Source: CAZMGV01 sp964565925
GTDB lineage: Bacteria > JAGRBM01 > JAHCIT01
Reading direction: 5' to 3'
Assembly (NCBI GenBank): GCA_964565925.1
Contig: CAZMGV010000006.1
Span: 157,289 to 221,288, forward strand
Length of the DNA stretch: 64,000 bases
Numbering within the stretch: the first letter of the stretch is position 1; every line of letters starts with the position of its first letter. Below are positions 44,732-52,610 of the stretch, one piece after another. The notes below the pieces were generated by a model. The model searched no databases and was not told where the DNA came from. It was given only the letters and a program-made list of their open reading frames with translations. A program made the translations under genes and the position numbers.

Positions 44732-46795
44732 GTGCCGTCTGGATTCATGGACCGGCTTTTCGACAGCTATTTTCCGGCGGGGCAGATCGGCTCCGAAGGC
44801 CGCCGCGAACGGGTGGCCAGCAGCGCGCTTCCGCCGCTGTTTTACCTGCATGTCTGGTGGGCGAGACGCCCGCTTGTGACGGCCCGGGCGGCCGTGCTGC
44901 TGGCGCTGCTGCCGGACTGGACGGCCCTGAAATCCCCGTCCCGCAAGCGGTTCCGGTCGCGCAAGGAGTACGAGATTTTCGCCGCGCGGGTGATCGGCCT
45001 GCCGGGCAAGCACCCCAAGGACCTGACCGACCGGGCGTTTCTGAAAAACCTGTCGCCGGAAGACCGGGAACTTCTGGACGGAATTTTCAAGGCTCACTAC
45101 CGGAAGAAGCCCCGGGTTCTGGACCCGATGGCCGGGGGCGGCTCCATTCCGTTCGAGGCCGCGAGGCTGGGCTGCGATGCCGCCGCGAACGACCTGAATC
45201 CGGTCGCCGCCCTCACGATGCAGGCGGCGTTCGGTCTGCCGTACCTGGAGCCGGACGCGTGGCTCCCCGCGTTCGACCGGTACGCGAACCTTTGGCAGAG
45301 AGCGGTCGGGAAACGGCTGAAACGGTATTTTCTGCCCGATCCTGAAGGCCCGGAGGGTCCGGTCGTGGGCTACATCTGGGCTCACACGATACCCTGTCCG
45401 GACACCGGCAAACCGGTTCCGCTTTATCCCAACGCCTGGCTCGCCCGGGGCAGGCGGCCCACGGCGTTCGAGTTCGATCCGGATGTACAGAAGTTCCGTA
45501 TCGTCACCGGACCTGAAGCGGCAAAAGCCGCCGCCCGGTTCACCGTCCGGCGCGGCCGGGTCCTGAACCCGTATTCGGGCAAACTCCTGCCGTCCGGGTA
45601 TGTCGAAAAGCACTCGGCCGGAATTTCCATGCTGCCGGTCGCCGTTGCTGTCAAATCGGCGAAATACCGGCGCTACCGGACGGTGACGGATAAAGACCGG
45701 GCGGCAATCACGGCCGCCGGCCGGATGCTGAAAAAGGTCCGGCCGGAGTGGGAGAAATACGGCGTGCTGCCGGCGGAGCAATTCCCCGCGACGGCCGACG
45801 ACCGGCGGCCGCTCAGGTTCGGCCTGAAAACGTTCGCGGATTTTTTCACGCCGAGGCAGCTGCTGGTTCACGGCGTGATTGTCGAGGAGTTCCAGAAGCT
45901 AAAGGCCGGAATGGTCCTGGACCTGGGCAGGGAGCGGGGGGAGGGGCTCGCCCGGCTGATGGGCCTCGCGGTGTCGAAATGCGTGGACCGGAACTCCCGG
46001 ATGACCCGCTGGGTCCCGCAGCGGGAGGTGATCGCCAACACCTTCGACCGGCACGACTATTCGTTCAAATGGACTTTTGCCGAGTTCGACGGCGCCACGC
46101 GCCTGCTCCCGTGGGCCGTGAACCAGATCCGGGACGCGGCGGCCGGAATTGGCGGGCTCGCCCGGGCCGGGGACCGGCCGCCTGCTCTGCCGCAGGTGCT
46201 TTGCGGAAATGCCGCGCATCTGACGGCGTTCCAAACCGGCGGCGTCGATCTCGTCTGCATGGACCCGCCCTACGGCGACAAGGTGCTCTACGGCGAATGC
46301 GCCGACTTCTTTTATGTCTGGCAGAAACGGCTCGGCACCATGCCGGACTGGTTCAAGGGAAAACTGTCCGACCAGCTCCATGAGGCGTCGGCCAACTCCA
46401 CGCGGGACGGCAGCCGGGCCAAGACCATTACCGCGTTTACCGGGCGTCTCATGGAAATTTTGCGGGAATCGCGGCGCGTCCTGAAAAAGGACGGCACGCT
46501 CATCCTGTTTTTCGCGCACCGGAGTCCGGACTACTGGCAGGCGGCGGCGCTGGCGCTCGCGCTGGCCGGTTTCCGTCCCGTCTCGGCGGTCCGGGTGGAG
46601 AGCGAGTTCGAACACTCGCTGCACCAGAGGGGCGGAGCGGAATCGGGCAATACCATTCTGCGTTGCGTGCGTTGCCCGCCGCCGGAAGACGACCTGCAGT
46701 TCGCGGGCTGGCTCCGGCTGGCGAAGCGGATAAAAGTCCGCGGCATTTCCAGACAGCCCGGCGGCCTGTTTGCCGGTGTCGCATCGGGATCATGA
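44732..46795 (+). CDS. DUF1156 / COG1743 DNA methylase, orphan
   Basis: A 687-residue enzyme (GTG at 44732, or ATG at 44747 losing five residues). The N-terminal DUF1156 block has HVWWARRPLVTARAAV (40-55). Motif I is DPMAGGGSIPFEAARLG starting at 131, with NDLNPVA at about 153; the catalytic motif IV is DPPYGD at 511-516, the type seen in N6-adenine or N4-cytosine methylases. The zinc-ribbon of COG1743 is degenerate (one Cys in IPCPDTGKPVPLYP). Such methylases usually sit with DUF499 and helicase or nuclease genes in defence islands; none is present here. It stands alone between unrelated genes. Confidence 0.85.
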   Translation: MPSGFMDRLFDSYFPAGQIGSEGRRERVASSALPPLFYLHVWWARRPLVTARAAVLLALLPDWTALKSPSRKRFRSRKEYEIFAARVIGLPGKHPKDLTDRAFLKNLSPEDRELLDGIFKAHYRKKPRVLDPMAGGGSIPFEAARLGCDAAANDLNPVAALTMQAAFGLPYLEPDAWLPAFDRYANLWQRAVGKRLKRYFLPDPEGPEGPVVGYIWAHTIPCPDTGKPVPLYPNAWLARGRRPTAFEFDPDVQKFRIVTGPEAAKAAARFTVRRGRVLNPYSGKLLPSGYVEKHSAGISMLPVAVAVKSAKYRRYRTVTDKDRAAITAAGRMLKKVRPEWEKYGVLPAEQFPATADDRRPLRFGLKTFADFFTPRQLLVHGVIVEEFQKLKAGMVLDLGRERGEGLARLMGLAVSKCVDRNSRMTRWVPQREVIANTFDRHDYSFKWTFAEFDGATRLLPWAVNQIRDAAAGIGGLARAGDRPPALPQVLCGNAAHLTAFQTGGVDLVCMDPPYGDKVLYGECADFFYVWQKRLGTMPDWFKGKLSDQLHEASANSTRDGSRAKTITAFTGRLMEILRESRRVLKKDGTLILFFAHRSPDYWQAAALALALAGFRPVSAVRVESEFEHSLHQRGGAESGNTILRCVRCPPPEDDLQFAGWLRLAKRIKVRGISRQPGGLFAGVASGS

Positions 46796-46805
46796 CCGGG
46801 CAATG

Positions 46806-46833
46806 AAAAGGGCGGGAACCGTCCCGCCCTTTT
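46806..46833. terminator. Bidirectional terminator
   Basis: A perfect 12-base stem (aaaagggcggga, loop accg, tcccgccctttt) lies just after the methylase stop. T- and A-runs on both sides let it work for the methylase gene and for the minus-strand low-complexity gene. Confidence 0.88.
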
Positions 46834-46864
46834 CTATATAAAAAACGGTTGACCGGGAACGGGG

Positions 46865-47317
46865 CTATTTGGCCTCTTTGTCCTTCGGCTTGTCGTCTTT
46901 GGGCTTTTCCTTCTTCGCGTCTTTCTTGTCGCCGTCCTTGGCGTCGGCCGGTTTATCATCAGGAGTTTTCGCGTCGTTCTTCTTGCCGTCCTTCTTGTCG
47001 CCTTTCAGCGCATCATGGCGTTCCTTCATGAGAGCGGCGTTTTCCTGGATCTTCTTGATCGTATCGGGGTCGCTCGACGTGTACCGGATGATCGCGCCGC
47101 TCGGGGTGTTTTCCACCTTCATGTCGGCGTCTTTCATCATCATGGCGGGAGGCATGGGCCGGTTCATTCCGCGGCCGCCGCCCATCATCCGTCCCTGACC
47201 CGGGCCGCCCTGTCCGAAACCGCCGTGTCCCATCCGGCCGGAACCCTGCGCGTGCGCGGTCTGGCTGCCTGCAGCGAGTAACAGTGCGCCGAGGGCGGCA
47301 ATATTGAGAATCTTCAT
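46865..47317 (-). CDS. Exported Gly/Met-rich then Lys/Asp-rich protein
   Basis: A 150-residue protein from the ATG at 47317, preceded by AAGGAG; the open frame to 47365 is not needed. The signal peptide (LNIAALGALLLAAGSQTAHA) is followed by a Gly/Met/Arg segment (HGGFGQGGPGQGRMMGGGRG), a short structured stretch (GAIIRYTSSDPDTIKKIQENAALM) and a tail made almost only of Lys, Asp, Pro and Ala. The composition recalls periplasmic metal- or DNA-binding or chaperone-type proteins; no family is assigned. A bidirectional terminator is downstream. Confidence 0.55.
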   Translation of the reverse strand: MKILNIAALGALLLAAGSQTAHAQGSGRMGHGGFGQGGPGQGRMMGGGRGMNRPMPPAMMMKDADMKVENTPSGAIIRYTSSDPDTIKKIQENAALMKERHDALKGDKKDGKKNDAKTPDDKPADAKDGDKKDAKKEKPKDDKPKDKEAK

Positions 47318-47408
47318 ATGAACTCCTTGTGGGCTTATCATTCCTGCGGCGGACGTCTGGAGCAAGCAGAATCGGGATGAAAAGACGTTCAGAACCGTTT
47401 CGAAACTG

Positions 47409-48143
47409 TCAGTCGCCCAGATAGGCAGCCTTCACCTTGTCGTTTCCGGCCAGTTCGCGGCTCGGCCCCGACAGGATGATCCCGCCCGTTTCCAGCACGT
47501 GGGCGGTGGAGGCGGTCTCCAGCGCCATGCGGGCGTTCTGTTCCACGAGCAGCACGGTTGTTCCCGCCCGGTTGATCTCGCGGATGGTCTCGAAAATCGT
47601 CTGCACGACCAGCGGCGCGAGTCCCAGCGACGGTTCATCCAGCAGCAGCAGCCTGGGGCGCGACATCAGCGCCCGCGCGATGGCGAGCATCTGCTGCTCG
47701 CCGCCCGACAGCGTGCCCGCCCGCTGGCCGAACCGCTCTTTAAGAATCGGAAACGTCGCCAGCAGTTTTTCAATGTCTTCCGCCGGATCGTCCGTGCGCA
47801 GGTAGGCGCCGAGCAGCAGGTTCTCGCGGACCGACAGGTTGGCGAAGATCGCGCGCCCCTCGGGAACGAGCGAGAGTCCGCGGGCAACGAGCCGGTTCGC
47901 CTTCACGCCGGCTATTTCCTCGCCGCCCAGCCGGACCGAACCCTTCTGGGGTTTCAGGAGCCCCGCCACCGCGTTCAGCAGGGTCGATTTCCCGGCGCCG
48001 TTGGCTCCGATCAGGGTGACGATGGCGCCCGCCTCAACGGAAAAGCTCACGCCCCGGATGGCGCGGATCGCCCCGTAGGAAACTTCGAGGTCCTTCACTT
48101 CCAGCAGTGGGATGGCCACCGCCTCTTTCACCGGCGCACTCAT
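47409..48143 (-). CDS. livF: Branched-chain amino acid ABC transporter ATPase, LivF
   Basis: A 244-residue ATPase counted from the ATG at 48143; the open frame upstream belongs to livG in another frame. Walker A is GANGAGKS, signature LSGGEQQMLAIARALM, and Walker B LLLLDEPSLGLAPLVV, which is a LivF hallmark. The ATG overlaps the livG stop by four bases. With livG it drives import of Leu/Ile/Val. Confidence 0.93.
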   Translation of the reverse strand: MSAPVKEAVAIPLLEVKDLEVSYGAIRAIRGVSFSVEAGAIVTLIGANGAGKSTLLNAVAGLLKPQKGSVRLGGEEIAGVKANRLVARGLSLVPEGRAIFANLSVRENLLLGAYLRTDDPAEDIEKLLATFPILKERFGQRAGTLSGGEQQMLAIARALMSRPRLLLLDEPSLGLAPLVVQTIFETIREINRAGTTVLLVEQNARMALETASTAHVLETGGIILSGPSRELAGNDKVKAAYLGD

Positions 48144-48976
48144 CGGTTCGCCTCCGGCGGTTTGGGCGGCGGCTCGGGGATCGACTGTTCGGCTTTCACG
48201 ACCTGGGACATCGTAAGGTCCGGGCCCAGATAGGCCTCGATCACCCGGGCGTTGGTGCGGATCGCCTCGGGCGGGCCCTCGGCGATCTTGAGGCCGTGGT
48301 CCATGACGACGATCTTTTCCGAGATCCCCATGACGAACCGCATGTCGTGCTCGATCAGCAGCACGGTCAGGCGGTGGCGGGTGCGGAGTTCGCGGATCAG
48401 CCGCGCCAGTTCCTGCTTTTCCGACGGGTTCATTCCGGCGGCCGGTTCGTCGAGCAGCAGGAGCCTGGGCGACGTCGCCAGCGCGCGGGCCAGCTCCAGG
48501 CGCCGCTGGTTGCCGTACGACAGGCTCGACGCCGGCGCGTCCGCATAAGGAGCGAGGCCGGTCTCGTCCAGCACCTTCAGCGCACGAAGCCGGAACTCGG
48601 CCTCTTCCGCCCGGTAGGACGCGCCCCGGAAGATCGCCCCCCGCAGGCCGTAGCCCAGCGCCGGCACGTAGGCGGTCCGGACGTTGTCGATGACCGAGAG
48701 GTCCTTGAACAGGCGGATGTTCTGAAAGGTCCGGGCGATCCCCTTGCGGGCCCGGGCGGCGGAGTCGAGTCCCTTCAGGTCGTCGCCGCCGAAAACGATT
48801 TTCCCGGCCGTGGGTTCGTAGATGCCGGTGATGAGGTTGAAGATCGTCGTCTTGCCGGCGCCGTTGGGCCCGATAATCGCGTTCAGCGCGTCGGCCTCGA
48901 CGGCAATATCCACCCCGGCGACCGCCCGGATGCCGCCGAAGTTCACGCCGGCGCCCTGTATTTCCAGGAGGCTCAC
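48140..48976 (-). CDS. livG: Branched-chain amino acid ABC transporter ATPase, LivG
   Basis: A 278-residue ATPase from a GTG at 48976 (N-terminus VSLLEIQGAGVNFGG). Walker A GPNGAGKT, the LivG-type ARTFQNIRLFKDLSV segment, signature LSYGNQRRLELARAL, Walker B LLLLDEPAAGMNPSE and a C-terminal Pro-rich tail. The longer open frame upstream is in livM. It overlaps livM and livF by four bases each. Confidence 0.93.
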   Translation of the reverse strand: MSLLEIQGAGVNFGGIRAVAGVDIAVEADALNAIIGPNGAGKTTIFNLITGIYEPTAGKIVFGGDDLKGLDSAARARKGIARTFQNIRLFKDLSVIDNVRTAYVPALGYGLRGAIFRGASYRAEEAEFRLRALKVLDETGLAPYADAPASSLSYGNQRRLELARALATSPRLLLLDEPAAGMNPSEKQELARLIRELRTRHRLTVLLIEHDMRFVMGISEKIVVMDHGLKIAEGPPEAIRTNARVIEAYLGPDLTMSQVVKAEQSIPEPPPKPPEANR

Positions 48977-50022
48977 GCGGCACCTTCCTGTTTTTTGCGG
49001 CCCCGGCCGAAAAGGTCCTTCAGCTCGCGGCGGCCGAACAGCCCCTGCGGGCGGAACAGCATCATGATGATCAGCAGGACCGAATAGATAATGAGCCGCC
49101 ACTCGGGCGCCTTGAGCGGCGTGCTGCGCAGTCCCTCCAGCATGAACGTCAGCAGCACCGCCGCCGTCACGGAGCCGGTGAACGAACCCATGCCGCCCAG
49201 CACCACCATCACGATCACTTCGACACTCCGCAGGAACTGGAACGAGTCGGGATGCACGAGCGTCTGCGTGAAGGTCATCAGCACGCCGCCCATGCCGGCG
49301 AAGAAACTCCCCACGGCGAACGCCTCGATCCGCGCCCGGGAGGTCGAGATGCCGATGCTGCGGGCGGCGATCTCGTCCTCGCGCACCGACAGGTAGGCGA
49401 GCCCCCGGTTCGAATGCACCAGCCGGTAGAGCAGCATGACCGACAGCCCGGTGGCCGCGATGACCGGAAACAGCCGGTCGTCCACCAGATATTTGATCGG
49501 AACGGACAGCCCGCGCGCACCGCCCAGCATCGGGGTATTGATGACCAGCACCCGGATGATCTCGCCGAAGCCGAGCGTCGCGATGGCGAGGTAGTCGCCT
49601 TTCAGTCTCAGCGTGGGGATGCCGACCAGCAGCCCGGCGAGCGTCGCCACGACTCCGCCGGCGACCAGGAACGCGACGAATATAAGGACGGCTCCCAGTC
49701 CCCCGGCCGCTTCCCAGGCCGACTGGAAGGCGGGGCTGCCTCCGAAGGCGGACAGCACGCCGGCCGTGAGAAACGCCCCGCACGCCATGAACCCGGCGTG
49801 GCCGATGGAAAACAGCCCCGTGACTCCGTTCACGAGATTGAGCGACGCGGCGAGCAGGGCGTTGATGGACGCGGTGAGCACGAGCAGCCGGATATACGGC
49901 GACAGGCTTTCCAGCACGAACCGGTCCAGCACAAACACGAACAGCAGCGCGCCCAGCGTGACGAGGGCGCCCTTCAGCCCGGACTTCTCCGGATCAGACT
50001 TTTTCGGGCTGGTCGTTTCCAA
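48973..50022 (-). CDS. livM: Branched-chain amino acid ABC transporter permease, LivM
   Basis: A 349-residue inner-membrane permease with about nine hydrophobic segments. The ABC-coupling blocks LNLVNGVTGLFSIGHAGFMACGA and GLLVGIPTLRLKGDYLAIATLGFGEI and the C-terminal PQGLFGRRELK are characteristic of LivM. It overlaps livH by 29 bases and livG by four, consistent with one mRNA. Confidence 0.93.
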   Translation of the reverse strand: METTSPKKSDPEKSGLKGALVTLGALLFVFVLDRFVLESLSPYIRLLVLTASINALLAASLNLVNGVTGLFSIGHAGFMACGAFLTAGVLSAFGGSPAFQSAWEAAGGLGAVLIFVAFLVAGGVVATLAGLLVGIPTLRLKGDYLAIATLGFGEIIRVLVINTPMLGGARGLSVPIKYLVDDRLFPVIAATGLSVMLLYRLVHSNRGLAYLSVREDEIAARSIGISTSRARIEAFAVGSFFAGMGGVLMTFTQTLVHPDSFQFLRSVEVIVMVVLGGMGSFTGSVTAAVLLTFMLEGLRSTPLKAPEWRLIIYSVLLIIMMLFRPQGLFGRRELKDLFGRGRKKQEGAA

Positions 50023-50902
50023 GGATTCCGCTCGGCTTGTAGATCAGGATGAAAATCAGCATCACGAACGCGATGGCGTCCCGCAGGTTCGAAGACACAT
50101 ATCCGGTCACGAACGTCTCGGCGACGCCCATGATAAGCCCGCCCAGCGCCGCGCCGGGCAGCGACCCGATTCCGCCCAGCACCGCCGCCACAAAGGCTTT
50201 CAGTCCCGGCATGAGACCCATGAACGGGTCGATCTTGGGCAGGAACATCCCGTAGAGAATCCCCGCCGCCGCCGCCAGCACGGCTCCGATCACGAACGTC
50301 GCCGCGATCACCCGGTCCACGTCGACGCCCATGAGCGCCGCCGCCTTGGGGTTGAACGACACCGCACGGATCGCCCGGCCCAGTCTGGTCGAATTCACAA
50401 AGAGCTGCAGTCCGGCGAGCAGCAGGACGCTCGTCCCGATCACGATCGCCTGCAGGTTGGAGATCACCGCCCCGCCGATGTGCGCGAGCGGATGGGTTTC
50501 GATGATCGCCGGGAAGGGCTTGGGGTCGGCGCCGAAGATGAGCTGGCCCAGGTTCTGGAGCAGCAGCGAGACGCCGATGGCGGTAATGAGCGCCGAGAGT
50601 CTCGGGGCGTTACGCAACGGCCGGTAGGCGACCCGTTCGATGACGAGCGCCAGAGCCGCGCTGGCCGCCGCGCTCACCGTGAACAGGATCAGCAGCGCCG
50701 TAAACGGATGCGCCTGCCTGAGCAGGCCCGGATCGGCGGCGTTCACGTAGAACGCCGTCATGGCGCCCACCATGAACACCTCGCCGTGGGCGAAGTTGAT
50801 CAGCTTCAGGACGCCGTAGACCATCGTGTAGCCCAGCGCGAGCAGCACGTAGATCCCGCCCCAGGCTACGCCGTTGATCAGTTGCTGGAGGAATACGTCC
50901 AT
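49994..50902 (-). CDS. livH: Branched-chain amino acid ABC transporter permease, LivH
   Basis: A 302-residue permease opening with FLQQLINGVAWGGIYVLLALGYTMVYGVLKLINFAHGEVFMVGA, the LivH signature, and containing GMFLPKIDPFMGLMPGLKAFVAAVLGGIGSLPGAALGGLIMG. It pairs with LivM. It follows the binding-protein gene after 21 bp. Confidence 0.94.
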   Translation of the reverse strand: MDVFLQQLINGVAWGGIYVLLALGYTMVYGVLKLINFAHGEVFMVGAMTAFYVNAADPGLLRQAHPFTALLILFTVSAAASAALALVIERVAYRPLRNAPRLSALITAIGVSLLLQNLGQLIFGADPKPFPAIIETHPLAHIGGAVISNLQAIVIGTSVLLLAGLQLFVNSTRLGRAIRAVSFNPKAAALMGVDVDRVIAATFVIGAVLAAAAGILYGMFLPKIDPFMGLMPGLKAFVAAVLGGIGSLPGAALGGLIMGVAETFVTGYVSSNLRDAIAFVMLIFILIYKPSGILGNDQPEKV

Positions 50903-50923
50903 TTATCCGGTCGGTTTATCCGG

Positions 50924-52069
50924 TCAGTCAGGCTGGACGGACTTGTGGAACACGAACTTGCCGTCCTTGATCTGGAGGACGATGAGCGCCTTTTTGGCGT
51001 TTCTGTGTTCGTCCATCGTGATCAGGCCCGAGATGCCGTCGTAGTCTTTCGTCTGGGCCAGTGCGTCGCGGATCTTCTGCCGGTCACTCGTGGTCCCGGC
51101 GCGCTGCATCGCGCTGTAGAGCATGCCGGCCGCGTCGTAACCCAGCACGGCCATGGCGTCGGGCACCTGTCCGTTGAACTTGTCCTTGAACTTCTGGATG
51201 AACCCCTGCACCTTGGGGCTCGGGTCGTCGGCCGCGTAGTGGTTCGAGAAGTAGTTGCCGTTCACGGCGTCGCCGCCGATCTCGACCGTCTTGTCCGAAT
51301 CCCAGCCGTCGCCGCCCAGCATCGGGACGGTGAGGCCAAGCTCCTTCGCCTGGCGGGCGATCAGGCCGAACTCGTTGTAGTAGCCCGGCACGAACACGAA
51401 CTCGGGTTTGGCGTCGCGGATCTGGGTGAGCTGCGCGCGGAACTCGATGTCCTTTTCGGAATAGCTGGTCTCCACGACGATCTCGCCGCCCAGTTCCTTG
51501 AACTTCTGGATGAAGAAGGTCTTGAGGCCCACGGAGTAGTCGTTCTTCACGTCGAACAGGACGGCGGCCTTTTTCAGGCCCAGATCGGTGAAGGCGAACT
51601 TCGCCATCGCCGCGCCCTGGAACGGGTCGATAAAGCAGGCCCGGAAAATGTAGTCGCCCGTATCGGTCACCGACGGATTGGTGGAGGCGGGCGAGACCAT
51701 CGGAATCTGGTAGCGCTGGGCCTCCGGTGCCACGGCGAGAGACCGGGACGACGCCACTTCGCCCAGCAGCGCCACGACCTTGTCCTCGTTGATGAGCCTG
51801 AGCGCCACGAGCCGGGCTTCTTCCGGTTTCGACTGGTTGTCGAGGGTGATCAGCTCGATCTTCTTGCCGAGAATGCCGCCTCTGGCGTTCCATTCATCGG
51901 TGGCCATCTGGGAACCCTTGTGGGAGGACTGGCCGAAGGTGGCCGTGGAGCCGGTCATGGAGGCGAACTCGCCGACCTTGACGGTGGCGGCCTCGGCCGG
52001 TTTGGCGTCCTTTTTGGTGCAGGCGCACGCAGCAACTAAGACAGTAACAATTACTATTCGATTGAGCAT
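50924..52069 (-). CDS. Branched-chain amino acid ABC transporter binding lipoprotein
   Basis: A 381-residue lipoprotein (signal ending VAACAC; Cys15 or Cys17 lipidated) of the LivJ/LivK family. Blocks: VKVGEFASMTGSTATFGQSSHKGSQMATDEWNARGG, KIELITLDNQSKPEEARLVALRLI, LGEVASSRSLAVAPEAQRYQIPMVSPAS and FVPGYYNEFGLIARQAKELGL. It captures branched-chain or related amino acids for LivHMFG. First gene of the operon, preceded by GGAGAGG-type ribosome-binding bases. Confidence 0.92.
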   Translation of the reverse strand: MLNRIVIVTVLVAACACTKKDAKPAEAATVKVGEFASMTGSTATFGQSSHKGSQMATDEWNARGGILGKKIELITLDNQSKPEEARLVALRLINEDKVVALLGEVASSRSLAVAPEAQRYQIPMVSPASTNPSVTDTGDYIFRACFIDPFQGAAMAKFAFTDLGLKKAAVLFDVKNDYSVGLKTFFIQKFKELGGEIVVETSYSEKDIEFRAQLTQIRDAKPEFVFVPGYYNEFGLIARQAKELGLTVPMLGGDGWDSDKTVEIGGDAVNGNYFSNHYAADDPSPKVQGFIQKFKDKFNGQVPDAMAVLGYDAAGMLYSAMQRAGTTSDRQKIRDALAQTKDYDGISGLITMDEHRNAKKALIVLQIKDGKFVFHKSVQPD

Positions 52070-52111
52070 TGGACCTCTCCGGAGGAGGACTTAGGTAGGA
52101 ACAAGTTCGGT

Positions 52112-52609
52112 TTACCCGTTAGCACCTACAATTGCATTTGTACCTATGATCGATCTTCTACGCAACCAACCATTCCACCTGCCGCACAACTTCACAGAAA
52201 GCCGAAATAGCGGTATTGCCGGTAAGAAAATAAATAAGAATGGATCCATATTTAAAAATTCGAGGGGTCGGAAAATAATATATGTCAAAAATATCAATAA
52301 CGTCATACACAACGCGCTGTAAGAAATTAATGAAAATGCTTCTAAAGCAAACCATAAAATCCGGATGCCAAGATTCTTTGAGCCCTTCTCGTAAAGGAAA
52401 AAATTGAATCCTCGCCAAAAGAAAAACGGAAACAGCATTGCACCGGAGATCAAAGGAGCAATCTGTATATAAGCATCTAATTCACAAGACCAATAATCTG
52501 GTTGAGCGAATGAACAGCCATCGCCTACTGCCATTGCCATGCAAAACCAATAAATAAGCGTCCAAAATAATGCCCAAAAATAAAACAGTACAAGCCAAAC
52601 TTTTGTCAC
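52112..52609 (-). CDS. AT-rich orphan membrane protein
   Basis: A 165-residue protein with hydrophobic segments near residues 5-27, 49-66, 84-112 and 122-138, many Phe and Trp, and a basic end. No family is recognised. The 500-bp stretch is much richer in A+T than the surrounding high-GC genes, which points to recent acquisition or a compositional island. It begins right after the stop of the chemoreceptor-like gene (stop ends at 52611, ATG at 52609), so its expression may be coupled. Confidence 0.55.
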   Translation of the reverse strand: MTKVWLVLFYFWALFWTLIYWFCMAMAVGDGCSFAQPDYWSCELDAYIQIAPLISGAMLFPFFFWRGFNFFLYEKGSKNLGIRILWFALEAFSLISYSALCMTLLIFLTYIIFRPLEFLNMDPFLFIFLPAIPLFRLSVKLCGRWNGWLRRRSIIGTNAIVGANG

Positions 52610-52610
52610 G

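Noticed and set aside
49613..52039. 808-residue plus-strand frame across the liv genes
   Set aside because: It spans three genuine minus-strand genes and has no family motif.
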